Below, piece after piece: positions 8,847 through 21,400 of a stretch of DNA of 64,000 nt. Below the pieces are notes generated by a model. The model worked only from the letters and a program-made list of their open reading frames with translations, did not search any database and had not been told where the DNA came from. Source of the DNA: Pseudovibrio brasiliensis (GTDB lineage: Bacteria; Pseudomonadota; Alphaproteobacteria; Rhizobiales; Stappiaceae); NCBI RefSeq assembly GCF_018282095.1, contig NZ_CP074126.1, positions 2,180,501 to 2,244,500 of the forward strand, written 5' to 3'. Each line of letters begins with the position of its first letter. Position 1 is the first letter of the stretch. The position numbers and the translations under genes were made by a program.

Positions 8847-11800
8847 ATGGACTTTGAACAACAGGCCTGCAAAGGCCTCTATCTGGCACCAAATGCGGGC
8901 GATAATGCCGGTGGTTTCGCGTTTGTCGTCAGTAAGATAGCTTCCCGCAAAGCAAAACTCCCCAAACGCATCTCCCTAAAAGACGCTCTCACCAATAAGG
9001 CTTATTCAGGTTCGTTCATCTACTGCCCAGATCGATTGGACTGCGATCACAAAGAAGATCAGCAGCAAACACTGGTTTCCGGTTTGCATGAATATCTTAA
9101 AGCTATGCGTGTCCCACGCGGCTTCATGTGGCTGCCCAGAGCTTCAACACCGCTCCCCATTCCCAAAGGCTATCAGCACCAACGCCCAGCGTTTTTCTCC
9201 ATCAACACCGCTGGTACCGAGACAACAAGCAGCCTTTCATACTCGCTCGCCCCAAACCTCACTATCGAGTTCTACTCCGCCGCCTATATCAAGATCTCCG
9301 AGGATGAAGAGAACTTGCAGCTCTCAGAAGCCGCCATTCAACTAGGGGGATATCTGAGTCCCGACACAGGGTCCGTAAGCAAGGCCGACATCCGCTGCTC
9401 CGGCCCGGATCGCGGGGCCATCGTCTTTGATGCCGATTTTGATCGCGATGCGCTGCATGACCAATGGAATTTGGGATTTCAATGGGTTGCAAGCGATCCC
9501 AATACCAAAACCGGCCTCAACGGCCAGCGCTTTGCCTTGGGAACAGGCGACAACGGCGTGCGTGAACCGCTCCCCATGCGGTTGGTGGTAGACGTCACCG
9601 ATGCGTTGAACAACTATCCCACCCATAACCGCAGCGATCCCAACCGCTGCGCCTTCTACTTCCGTCCGGAAGCAGAAACAGGCCACGGCCCAACCCTCAA
9701 CAGCTTCTACCGAACCACCTATGGCGCCACCGTCACCCTGACGGCCATCACCGGGGATAGCTTTGAAAGCACAGGCAACCCGGCAGGTATTATCCTCACA
9801 CCCAGCTATGAAGATCCCTCGACACTTCATAGCTTTATCGCCAGCCCACTGGGAGATTTCCTCATCTGCGCCCCAGCTGGAGAGGGAACAACCAAAGCCC
9901 GCATCATGTGCGGCCTTGGCGGAACCGAGTTTCTGGAAGTGCCGGGAAATGATGAAGATATCGCATCCGCCGCTAGCCTGCGTTTCATCCCAAATCAGCC
10001 CGCTTATGCCCCCGTCTTCCCCTTGCCCAAATCCTCCCCAACAGGCCGCCCAGCCCCCAAAGGAACTCCCCTGAAGGGAAGCTACAAAACATCCTATGTG
10101 GAGGTCTTTCCAGCCGGGTCTGATGCAGAGAGTGCAGGGGATCCAATCACATACGTCGCCCAGCCCCACGGCAGTGCACTGCATGGGTACGATGATGAAA
10201 TCTGGCAGGAAAACAAAAGCTTGCTGGGCACTGTCAGCCCTGCCTACACCTTGCCTTCGAATGATACGCAAGCATTCCCCATGTTCCCGTACAGCGGCAC
10301 GGATGAGGGCGATCCCACGTACTCCCAATGCGATGTGGCGCTCTTTGAAAAGAGCATCATTGCCCCCACACGGCGCAAGGTGATCGCCGCACTTACCAAC
10401 GGTCAATCCAACACCAACACATCTGAAGCACAAGGCACAGAAGCTGAAGCCACCTTAACGACCCCGCTTGGCGTCATTGCAACCCTGCAATCTCCAACAG
10501 ATGCAAACCACTGGAAAGAGGTTAAGCTCGCTCAGATCAAAACGCCGACAAGTTCTGAGTTCGCCTTTAAAGAGCTAAGCCCAAAGTTGATAGAAGCCTT
10601 TCAAACCAATCAGCTTTTTCTGGTTGCTGCCAATCCGTCAGAGCTGGGAGAGGCGGGGACAACATTCTTCAACACGCTCAACATCGAAGACTGGCAGATA
10701 GAAGCCGACGTCGGCAACTCTCCTGACTTCGGTGACTATGCCAACATATTGATCATAAAAGGTATTCGAGGGCCGCTCTACGATCCAAAGGGCGATCCCA
10801 AAGACAACCTGATCTCCAATCCGCAAAAATGGACCCAGAAAGAAACCTTCGCCGCCCCAACAACAAACAGAGACATCACACCAAACCCGGCCCAGCTGGT
10901 TAACGTCTCCTCCTGGCTGCAGGACTACTTCAAAGCCGCACAAGATAATCCCGCTACAGAGTACTTCGGAGACTTCAACCAACTGGCTTCTGATCCCAGC
11001 TGGACCGGTGTGCTTATGCTACGCGCGCGTATCAAATCACCGCCTGAACAGCTCGCTGGTATCGTTGCTGGCGTGCGTGATCCGGCAAAGTTTTATGCCC
11101 ACCACCTCGCCATCCGCATCAATCAGATCAAAGCGGGGACGGACGGCGAGAAGATCGCAATAAAGAAGCAAAGCTCGGTGTTTGGCTTGATTTACTATGA
11201 GGATCCCGACCTCGTGGTACCAAAGGGGGCAGCAAGCCCGGAGCCAGTTGTCCCCTCAGCAACACGCACTTACGATTTCATCCTGCTTTCACTGAAAGTG
11301 CTTTTTGAGAACTCTGCCATCAAAAAGTTCTCCTCCTTCGCTCAGCTTTCCCTGAACAAGGTGTTCGGCAGTGAAGTCATCAGCTCACAGCCGGTTATCC
11401 CCGCTGGCAAAGCCAAGCCCAAGGGTAGTCAATACAAATCCTTGATCATGAAAGCCAGCTATCAGGACAACAACGGCCACCCATCCTACACCATGGCCGC
11501 CCCACAGCCTTACCTCTTCAAAGTTGACAACAATATCCTCCAGCAAACCGAGTTCACTTCCGCCAGAATGAACACCATCACTGGCCACGATAAGGAGCAG
11601 AAAGCCCAAACCGAACCACTTATCCGCTTCGCATTTACTGGTTTTCTCGATTTTGCAATCCTGGAAGCGGATAAAGATCAACTGGTTGACCTGTTTTCCT
11701 ATGGAGCGGTGACCAACCAGAAATCAACTCAGACAGGCCTCGGCTTTGGCAATCTGGCCCTGCAAATGAGCTTTGCTCAAACCAATCCCTATGAAAGCCA

Positions 11801-12455
11801 AAAGATCATCTGGGTCAGCGATCAGCTAACCTTCGATACCAAGAACAGCACCCCGCGCAGCGGCAGTCTGGTCGACACTATGCCATTGCAATTGAAAGGT
11901 TTTGTCAGCTCAACCAGTTCCGACAAAACCCCGGCCTCTCTGGGCTATCTGGACGTCATCACCAACGCAAACCAGCAAGGCCTTTCAAAGGATTGGAACG
12001 CCCTGCAGTTCGAAGTCAGCCTTGGCACCGCAGGCGACCTTGCTGGAAAACTGGGCCTTTCCGCAGATTTCCTGCTCGCATGGTCTCCCGATTCAACAGG
12101 CAAAACCTACAAATCCCAAAGCGCTATCCATATGCCGGGCTCCTCCAACGGCGCGTCGCTCATCAGCCTGCAGAACGTTTTGTCCATGTCCTACGGCCCC
12201 ATCCAGCTGCTCTATACGAACAAACTCAAGGAGCATGAGAACGATCAGGACAAGCAATATATGTTTGTTCTCAATGAGATCGCCCTGAAGTTCCTCGGCC
12301 TCGCCAAGATCCCCCCAAGCGGCGCCACGTCCTTCTATCTGTTCTCTGAGCCCGAAGAGAACGGCAAAAGCTCTGATGAGACCACAGGTCTGGCCTGGTA
12401 CGCGGTCTACAACAACGAGCCTCCCGAAAACTGCAAAATACCCGCAAAGAAATAG
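8847..12455 (+). CDS. Large uncharacterised protein, first of a giant-protein pair
   Basis: The protein is 1,202 aa if translation starts at 8847; the frame is open back to 8790. The ATG at 8847 is preferred because a GGGAG motif lies about eight bases upstream. No signal peptide, membrane segment or catalytic motif was recognised. The sequence is soluble-looking, rich in beta-type alternation, serine, threonine, proline and asparagine. The C-terminal quarter (about 950-1180) has repeated hydrophobic strands such as YGPIQLLYTN and FVLNEIALKFLGLAKIPP. These recall, from memory only, the strand pattern of very large bacterial DUF6603-type proteins. It precedes the 3,914-aa gene by 32 bp in the same direction, so the two are probably co-expressed and function together. 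Confidence 0.85.
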   Translation: MDFEQQACKGLYLAPNAGDNAGGFAFVVSKIASRKAKLPKRISLKDALTNKAYSGSFIYCPDRLDCDHKEDQQQTLVSGLHEYLKAMRVPRGFMWLPRASTPLPIPKGYQHQRPAFFSINTAGTETTSSLSYSLAPNLTIEFYSAAYIKISEDEENLQLSEAAIQLGGYLSPDTGSVSKADIRCSGPDRGAIVFDADFDRDALHDQWNLGFQWVASDPNTKTGLNGQRFALGTGDNGVREPLPMRLVVDVTDALNNYPTHNRSDPNRCAFYFRPEAETGHGPTLNSFYRTTYGATVTLTAITGDSFESTGNPAGIILTPSYEDPSTLHSFIASPLGDFLICAPAGEGTTKARIMCGLGGTEFLEVPGNDEDIASAASLRFIPNQPAYAPVFPLPKSSPTGRPAPKGTPLKGSYKTSYVEVFPAGSDAESAGDPITYVAQPHGSALHGYDDEIWQENKSLLGTVSPAYTLPSNDTQAFPMFPYSGTDEGDPTYSQCDVALFEKSIIAPTRRKVIAALTNGQSNTNTSEAQGTEAEATLTTPLGVIATLQSPTDANHWKEVKLAQIKTPTSSEFAFKELSPKLIEAFQTNQLFLVAANPSELGEAGTTFFNTLNIEDWQIEADVGNSPDFGDYANILIIKGIRGPLYDPKGDPKDNLISNPQKWTQKETFAAPTTNRDITPNPAQLVNVSSWLQDYFKAAQDNPATEYFGDFNQLASDPSWTGVLMLRARIKSPPEQLAGIVAGVRDPAKFYAHHLAIRINQIKAGTDGEKIAIKKQSSVFGLIYYEDPDLVVPKGAASPEPVVPSATRTYDFILLSLKVLFENSAIKKFSSFAQLSLNKVFGSEVISSQPVIPAGKAKPKGSQYKSLIMKASYQDNNGHPSYTMAAPQPYLFKVDNNILQQTEFTSARMNTITGHDKEQKAQTEPLIRFAFTGFLDFAILEADKDQLVDLFSYGAVTNQKSTQTGLGFGNLALQMSFAQTNPYESQKIIWVSDQLTFDTKNSTPRSGSLVDTMPLQLKGFVSSTSSDKTPASLGYLDVITNANQQGLSKDWNALQFEVSLGTAGDLAGKLGLSADFLLAWSPDSTGKTYKSQSAIHMPGSSNGASLISLQNVLSMSYGPIQLLYTNKLKEHENDQDKQYMFVLNEIALKFLGLAKIPPSGATSFYLFSEPEENGKSSDETTGLAWYAVYNNEPPENCKIPAKK

Positions 12456-12487
12456 CCTGAAACGTCAACCATCAGTGGTGCAGGAAG

Positions 12488-15400
12488 ATGAACGAGCACA
12501 GCCCAATCGAACCCTTCGAGCCTGCCGTCCTACCTCAGGACGAAGCCCTGTCTTCCGACCTCACCAACCTCATCCAGCAGTTCATGTCGGCTGCCGATGA
12601 CCTGAACACCTCACTCTCCAGCAATATCATCAGCAAACTTACAGGAGTTCTGAAGGGCAAGAAGCTACGGTATTTCGTTTGGCAGGATGAGAGATCCGGC
12701 AGCGTTGCAAACACAATCAACATGCTCCGCTCAATGATTTCCCTTGGATTTCAGGTAGATGTCGAACTGATCTACAACAGCGCCCAGAAAACACTGCTGC
12801 AAGAACTTGCCGAGCTGCTCCCCGGTTTCGACCCGTCAACCCGCGCCCCATACACATTAAACGGCATAACAATCACATTCTTCGCCTATGAAGAAACAAC
12901 CGTCGGCGAGATCACCCATCGCCAGGTGCATGGCCTTACTGGCAAAATGCCTCTCTGCCTGTGTGGTGGAGGTGACATTCCCAACATCGACAACACAAGC
13001 ATCGCAACGGCCGTAAAATGCGATTACTTCGTTCTGCTGCAACCCTATCTCTGGTCGGCAGAAAACAGCGCAAGCAACTCCAAAATCATCCTTCCGGGTC
13101 TGAAACGCTCCATAAACCTGGATGACCAACTCGTCCTGCAAGGCGATCAGTTCGCCTATCGCAGTTTCAAACAAGATCTGTCCGCCAAACCCAACTGGAC
13201 ATCACTTCAGAAAATCCCGAATGCCAACAAAAAGGCCTTAAGTGCTGCTCAGAACATCACAAATGCCATAGGAAAGTCAGCACAAAGCGGCATTGGGTTT
13301 TTCCCAGTCGCAAGCCTGCCCAGCTCCTCAAGAGACAAAACCTCTCTGGTCGGCAGTGCAGAGGGGATCGCCTTCGAGCTGATTGCCGCCGCCACTCTGC
13401 TGCAAAAGCAAAAGGCATTTTCCAAAAAGCCAGTTGTCATCGCCATTCTGGATGATCTCTCAAGCTCTACATGGCAAACACTGGGGTATTATTTCCCGGA
13501 AAAAAATGCGTCTAATCAAAGCTCAATGAGCAATCAGGATGCGCTCACAAAGAATGTGAGTGCTTACTGCAAGGCACAGCAACTATTCCGAAATACCCCA
13601 GACTCAGACACCGGGATCTACTTGAACAAGGATCTATCCGGCGCGGCTGGTAAAGCGTTCCTGAGCAAACTGAAGCCCGGTTCAACTGTCGTCACCACAT
13701 TGCAAGGCTTGCCGCCGGAAGCGATCAACCACCTGTATGCCGTAGCCACTTTGCCCGGCGTTCTGCAAGGCACCAAGACCTCCAACCTCGCAGTAAATCT
13801 GGGCAAGCCATTCTTCAAGCTAACTGACTTCACAGTAAACCCGTATCCCAGCACCTTTGGAAACGGCAGCGGAAAGGCGGCAAGCAGCACAACACCAACA
13901 ACCGCAGCGCTGCTCGATATCTCCAAAAACCAGATCGCCCTGGGTCTTTCTGCATTTCAGGAAGGCTTCAAGGTCTCCATGCCGCCAAACGAGCTCGCCC
14001 AATCGCTTGCGGAGATCTCCACACAGTTCAAATCCGGAAAAGGCGCGTACTTCGAATACTTTGACGGCCTCAACAAGTACTACACTGCGCCGCAGAACGA
14101 TAAGCTACTGCAAGCACTCGGCTTTCTTGCTGCAAGATTTGCCCTCGTCAAAATGGCAGGCAGCATCTTCTCCGATTTGAGCAAGCTGAAGAAAGCCCTT
14201 CATGAGGCTACGAAGGACGGCAAACTGTCACTCATCCCTAATGTTGTGAAAGAGGGTCCGTTTCACCAGTTCCTCACAAGCATCTTAGGGGGCGGAGGTC
14301 TCAGTATCGGCTCCGCAAAAGATCCGGTTTCCATCAAGCCTGTCTATCGAGTAAAGAAGCTCAGCCAAATCATCGTTGAGGGCAAAACCTCCGATTTCCT
14401 CGGCACAGAACTCACTGTCACGCTCACTGTCTCCAATGTAGGCCGCGTCACGAAGAAAAACGGACAGAATTACAAGGTCCGCTTGGAAGTTGACCTGCAA
14501 AAACTCTCGCTGCCCGGTGTGGAATGGTTCGCGCTGGAAAACACAGGCTTATTCGCGGAGTTCTCAAGCAATGGTGCAAGACTGACTGGCGGCGTGCAAA
14601 CCTCCGTAGAACTTGGTGAAACGCTGGTGCCATTCCAGATGAACTTCCCAAGCTCGGCCAGCAACAAAATGGTGGTGCAGGGGGCGTTCGCCAATGAAGC
14701 TGCTTCATCGCTGAATGCGGTGTTCGCTCTCATCGGCGGCATGAACTTTGCTAACTCAATCCCGTCAGAACTCGCTGATCTGAATGAGCTAAACATCGAC
14801 GGACTGCGGTTCAACTACGATTCAACCAAGAAGACCGTTGAGAGTTTCCAGATCTCTCTGAAGGATAACAAGGAATGGGATCTGTTTGGCGGGCTGAGCA
14901 TCAAGAATCTGAGCTTTGATGTGACAGCCCAGCAGCCGACAGGAAGTCGCAAAGCCAGTTGGGTCGCCTCGACACAAGCCGTGATCGGCACGAGTGCCAA
15001 TGCTCCTACGCTCGATGTCTCCGCCACCTATCCGCAAACCACAGTCACTGCAACGCTGAACCCGGAGGGACCAAGCTTACCGGTCGACGATCTCGTCGAT
15101 GCACTGCTGCCGAAAGGCTATCACCTCAATGTGGGCGCCAATATCGCGAACCTGTCTCTGGAGTACACCCCAGGACAGAGTAGAAACAACAGCACATACG
15201 CTGTGCAGGCTGGAGTGGATCTTGAAGGCTGGGAAATCTCTCTGGCCCCGGCAAACTTTGAGCTGAAGGACATCTATATCGATGTCAAAGGCATCGGAAG
15301 CAACTCCACTGGCACCATAAAAGCCTCCACAATGCTGTTTGAGGGGCTACCGCGTGTAAAGCCAGTGCCGGTGAGTGTCTCAGCAACCTTTGACACACAA

Positions 15401-18400
15401 AACCATCTCTGGACCTTTACAGGAGAGCAGGGCGACACGCCCATAAAGATCAGCCAGATCATTGCAGCTTATCTCGGCAGTGGTTGGGCAACAAAAAAGT
15501 TCGATCTGGATGTTACAGGCCTAAATGTCACGTTCTCAACGGGTAGCGGAAAAACCGCTTCCAGCTACGAGTTTGGTGGCACCGTCAACTTTTCAAATAA
15601 AGGCAAGAAAAAAGTCAGCTGGCTACCTGAAAACGTCACCTTCACCGCAAATATCGGCAACACTGGCGGCAACGAGTTTTTGCTACCCACCAACAACGCC
15701 CGCATTCCCTTGTTGAATGAACAGGATGAGATCGTTTTTCTGGAACCAACTCGTTCTCTTCCTCGCTTAGAAAAATCCTCCAACGACAACCAGTATGCCC
15801 TGCTGACAGCTGATATTGTCTGGAACAAAATCGACCTTACAGCGTTCTACCAATACGGAAAAAAGAAGTCCTCCTTTGGCATTCAATGGGGTGCTTTGAG
15901 TGCTGAGGTCAATGAGCAACAGATCGCTACGATAAAGTTCACGCAGGCAACCACTCTTGGGGGCATTATTGAAACCTTTGTCGAGTGGATGACAGGCGCC
16001 AGATTTGGCCTTGCCGCACCGTTTGATTTGCTCAACGACGTGAAACTCTCAGACCTTGAACTCACCTGGGATCTCAAGAACGAGAAAGTGTGCTTCAAGA
16101 TTGATATTGGACCTATTGATCTGGTGTTTGCCTCAGTTAAAGGTATCTCTCTGAGTTATAATAGGAATTCTGGTGTCTGGGTCGAGTTGGATGGTGATTT
16201 CCTTTGGTCGGTTCACAGTTTGGAAAAAAGTGCGAAACCTAAGTGGCGCGCCGACCAACCCTCAACAACCCCAAGCCCCGGCGGAGCAGGAAACAAATAT
16301 CTGGACTTGAGGCTTCTTGCAGGTGGTCAGCATGTGAATGTCAAAGGGCTGCAGCAGGTCAGTACGGTGCAGCAAGCTGTTGATATTCTTGGCTGCCTTC
16401 CTGAACCATCAGCAGACAAAATCCCGAGTATTGGCTTCGATGGAGACATCAACTGGCTATTCGCCACGGACTTTGGTGTTTTGCGCATCGACTCCAGCAA
16501 GGAACTTGGACAGGAGCATTGGGGTGAGTTGGAGAAGGGCGGCGCTCAGTATGCGTTCACGCTGCAAGTCGTTCTGACGGATCCCAGTCTCTACGCCTTG
16601 CGTATCGCGTGCAGCGGAAAAGCAGCCAAAGTGTTCTCTGGCCTCGACTTTCAGGTGATCTACAAGAAGGTCTCAGAAGGGCTTGGCAAGTTCTCTGCGT
16701 CCATCGAACTGCCGGAGATTATGCGCCGCATTGATGTGGGGGCCGTCACCATCACGCTGCCCACGTTTGGCATTGAAGTCTACACCAACGGAGACTTTCA
16801 GATCGATGTGGGCTTTCCGTGGAACAACAACTTCTCTCAGTCCTTCTCCGTTGAGGCCATCGTGCCTCCGGGCATCCCGGTCAAGGGCGGTGGCGGGTTC
16901 TATTTCGGCAAGCTGCCTGCAGCCTCTGTGAAAGGCCTTCCCGTTTCCTCAAGGGGTTTCTTCAACCCCAATTTGGTCTTCGGCTTCGGAGCGCAGCTGG
17001 GGCTCGGGAAGTCCTTTGAAATGGGCATTCTGAAAGCAGGTTTCAGCCTCACGGCCTTCGGCATTCTGCAAGGCATTCTGGCCAAATGGAATGCATACCA
17101 AGACCAGCATGCCGACAGCAGCAATGCCTTATCTTTGCAGGGGGAGTACTTCTTCTCGCTCACCGGCACCTTTGGCATTATCGGCAAACTCTACGGTTCC
17201 ATTGACTTCGCCATCATCAAAGCCTCGGTGAACATCAGGATCGAGGTTAGCGCCCAGATCAAGCTTGCGTCCTATGAACCAATCCCGATCACCGTCGCAG
17301 CTAAAGTGGACGTCAGCGCCTCTGCAAGCATCGATCTCGGCTTGTTCACCATCAAAGTAAGCTTCAGTTTCTCCGCCCATGTGCACACCACCTTCACATT
17401 AGGCGCGCTCCAGAACCCGAAAGACGCACCGTGGCTGGATCATTCAGAAAGCCACGAGGGGATGTTGGCATCACCACTGGCAGAGCGTCTGGCTCTCTAC
17501 AGCCGCTTTCCGATGCTGCCAGCTGGCTATGAAGCAGAGCCCATGGAGTTCAACTGGAGTAATCTGAGAGCGGCCGCAGATCCATCAAAGAACCGACTGG
17601 AAATCCATCTGGGCTTCGGCTTGACGCTGGCCAAAGATGAAAACTGGCCGCCAGTTGCGCAGGGCCGCCCACCACAGCTACCGTGTTATGTGGCCAATCT
17701 GTTCATTGAAGCGCCAGCACCAGCAAAACCACAGGACACCGAACTCTTTGAGAAAGCCTCTGGCGTGCAGCTTGACACGGCCTTTGAAGCTTTGGCAAAG
17801 ATGACTACGCGTTGGTTAATCGCAGCCACGATGGGTGATGAAGAGGTGACGGCAAAAGAGGTCGATAGTCACCCCATCAGTGCGGTTGAGATCAACTCTA
17901 TTCTGGATGGCCTGAGCACTCTGGAAACCTCTCCTGATGCGCTCACCGAAAGCGATATCTCGAAGTTCCTTCAGCAACAGTTCCAGCTCGACATTGCAGT
18001 GCCAGCAAGAACCGGTGAGGCACAGGCCACTTACTTCCCGATAGTGCCGGACCTCAGCCTCGCGCTGAAAGTGGGCGACAAAACCACGCTCTCTTACAGC
18101 TTTGCCGAGTTCAACAAAATCAGCCCCAACTATCTGCAGGACTTAACAAATTACTTTAACCAGCTAGCGGTTCAGGTGGAAAAAGAAGGCGGGAAAGATC
18201 CTTCTGAAACCACATCGGAAAACGCGCAAATATCAATTGCATCATACATTTACCAGAACTACTTCATGCTGATCATGAAGCAGATGATGCAAAGCCTTCT
18301 GGATGGTCTGCGTGATTTCAACTATCCGCTTGTTTCAGGCAAAACCCCAGATGGCATCGTGGCTTGGGTGAAAGGCAAAGGGGGAACTGGTTACACGCTT

Positions 18401-21400
18401 GCGGACCTCTTCAAGACCAACGGAACTCACCCACTGACAAGCAATGTTGAGCTTACAATCCCAACCGCATCATTGGTGGTGCCAGCAGGCAAAACCCTCA
18501 AAGAGCTTGCTGAAAAGAACCAGTTCAGCGCGAAGGTCAAAGTCGCCGAGCTCATCTGTAAAAACAAAGACGTCGCTGGTCTGCTGATCAATGGTGAGAA
18601 GATCACCTACACAGCATCTGATGGCACCAAAACCACCCACACAACCTCAGGCAGTGAAACCTTCTGTTCCGTGGCCAAGGCTTTGGGTGTTTCACTGGAA
18701 GAGCTGAGCACCAACAGCTCAATCCCCACCCAGCCAAATCTGCTGTTTGCCGGCACAACATTGCAACTGCCTGAGTTCACACATAAGACAGGCGCCGCCG
18801 ATACGCTCTCTTCAGTTGCGCAGAAGTTTGAGACAAAAGCAGATGCACTCGCTCTGCCAGCAAATGGAACCATCACAGACCTGTTCGTCGTGCCTTCCAG
18901 TGGCTCTTCAAGCAGCCTCAGCATTGCGCATCTGCCACAGTTCTGTGTGGGCGAACTCATCAAGGAAGTGCAGCGCACAGGCGGCATAACCCATCTGTCC
19001 GGAATGGCATCGCGCTATTACTTCCACGGCATGCGCCTGCCCACAAAAAATATTGCATCATTGAAAGAAGGCATCACGCCGCTGAAAGAGGGCATGTGGG
19101 TTGAAAAAGATGAGGCTGGAAAACTCAAGCTGCCAGAAGAAGCTGGCCTGTTCGCGCTTTCAGGGCAGCAGATCCCCATCCCAACACCGCTCACCACCTC
19201 TTTCTCCATGCTTCTCGGCAAGCCTGAGAATGCCGATTGGATCACACTCGGCAACGATACAAATCCGCTGAAGTATCCGGTGGTAGTACCGAAGGATGAA
19301 GAAAAAACCAGCAAAGACTATGAGCGCATTGAAGCGATAATCAAATGCGGCGCAAAAGGGTATCTGCCAGCAGGACCCTGTCAGCTTTCTTTGCTTGCAA
19401 GCGTTGATCAGCAGCCAAGCGCATTCCCAATCCCGCATTACATCAACTGGCAGAGCGCAAAGCCAATTCCGGTTCCATCCAGCTCCAGCACACAGAAATC
19501 CAACTCCCAGTACCTGCGCCTCTGGACACTCTCAGGAGCATTGACAGCATTGGGAGCGCAGGATGGTGAAGCCCTGCCGCCTCACATGATCGTCGAGCAG
19601 GCCGCTCAGGATGCCGCCACCGGCAAAACCATCAAAACAGCGCTGGTAAACTTCGGCTGGACATCAACCATCGAGTTCTCCATCAAAAAATTGCCTCCAC
19701 AACACAAGAAAACGGGGAACGAGGCGACAGGAACATCGGATAATGCGCTGAAAACAACCTATGAACTGAACGGTGTCAGCTCATCCGGCACTGTCGTGCT
19801 GGAGCGTATGCTGCAATCGCTGCCTGATGACCAAAGTTTCACCTTCATCACTCTCGGTTACACCAAAGGCTCTCAAAGCAGCGGAACCCATTTTGTCGGT
19901 GAGGGCGGCAGCAACGTCACCTTTGGCATCTCGCAGACGAACCTTTCTACCGTCACAAATCCGGGCGGCGAGCTTTTCCTGCAAGAGAGCAGCCAAACCA
20001 CAGGTCCAACGCTGCTCAACACGCCCATGAACCTTGTAAAACTGCTGTGGGAAGCAGGTATCACCAACTCAGGTGGGTTCTACCTCTACTACACCGCTGA
20101 TGATGGAGAGACGGGCCTCCCGTCAAACATCTTCAACGAAAAGGGCGAGGCCACGCTAACGCTCGTGATCATTCACAAGGACCAACAACACCTGCATCCT
20201 TACATCAACGGCCTTGTAACAGCACAGCCGCTGGCAAGCTCTGAAGCGTCACTGACAGCTTCGGCCAAAGGCGAGTTGGTGGAGCACAGCGTGCAACAGG
20301 GCGATACTCTGGCAAGCATCGCACGGCTCTATCACTCCAATCTCAACTCACTCATCGCCAACACTCTGTCGTCGGAAAACGCTGAGATTGAGCTGACCAA
20401 AGGCAAAACAATCCTCATAGAGCAGGGCACTTACATGGTCCCGCAAAGCACCAGTGCGCCCGGAACTTCCTTTGCCAGCATTGCCCTGCGCTTTGGCACG
20501 ACCGTCGATAAACTCACGAAGATCAACCCACTTCTAAAAGGTGAAAGCCTGCCCGCAGGCACACCTTTGCGATTGCCTGCCATTGAACTGACCATTGCCG
20601 CGAAAACCCTCAGCAACGATCTGATCAAACTGACGGACCTGAAGAAAATCGCAGAGTACTTCGGCACAGAGCCGATTGTGGTCGCCGTCAGCAATGCGGA
20701 ACAGGAGAATCTTCTCGTGGTCGGCCAGACTCTCACCGCCCGTACTGGTCCACTGTCGGTGCAGCCGGGTGAACATCCCGGTGTTCAGGCCCTCAACGCA
20801 AAGCGAGCCAAACCGCAACCAATCCCGTCAGGTAGTACCGGAACAGATTACGCCAAGGCTCTGCTTCTGAACAACTACAGCCTGCTGGCCTATCAGGTGA
20901 CAGAAAATCAGGACTTTAAATCGAGCAATATGGGGCTTCCCATCGGTGCCTCCGGCAAGTCCACATCACCTGATGAAAACAAAGTGAGATATGTACTGGA
21001 AGCATCAGCTGGCGATGCAGAACAGTATCATGGCGCTATTTCTTATCTGGGTCTTGTGAAAGATAAAGGAAAGGACAAGCCGCTCAACCCTTACATCGCA
21101 AACGGCAGGCTCCTGCAAACCAAACTCGGCTGGAACGATTATTACGGCAACACCATCCTTTCCACGCTGGATGATTACGCCGATCCAGCCGGAAAGCTCA
21201 GCAACAAGCCCGCTCTGCAAGGCTACACCGATCAGATTATCCCGCTCTCCCAATGGCCCTCTACATCCGCCAGTTGGACTGTTGAAGTGAGCAAGGATCC
21301 TGAAAAGACCTTCACGCTCATGGTCTCTTTCAGCTTCGATACCAGCCCCTTCATTCCGCAAAAAGGCCAGAACCCATCCATAACCCAGCAACGCGCGCGT

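Noticed and set aside
9342-10433. A 363-aa minus-strand frame in the first giant gene
   Set aside because: Cysteine- and glycine-rich with no recognisable domain. The plus-strand frame continues unbroken and is supported by a ribosome-binding site.
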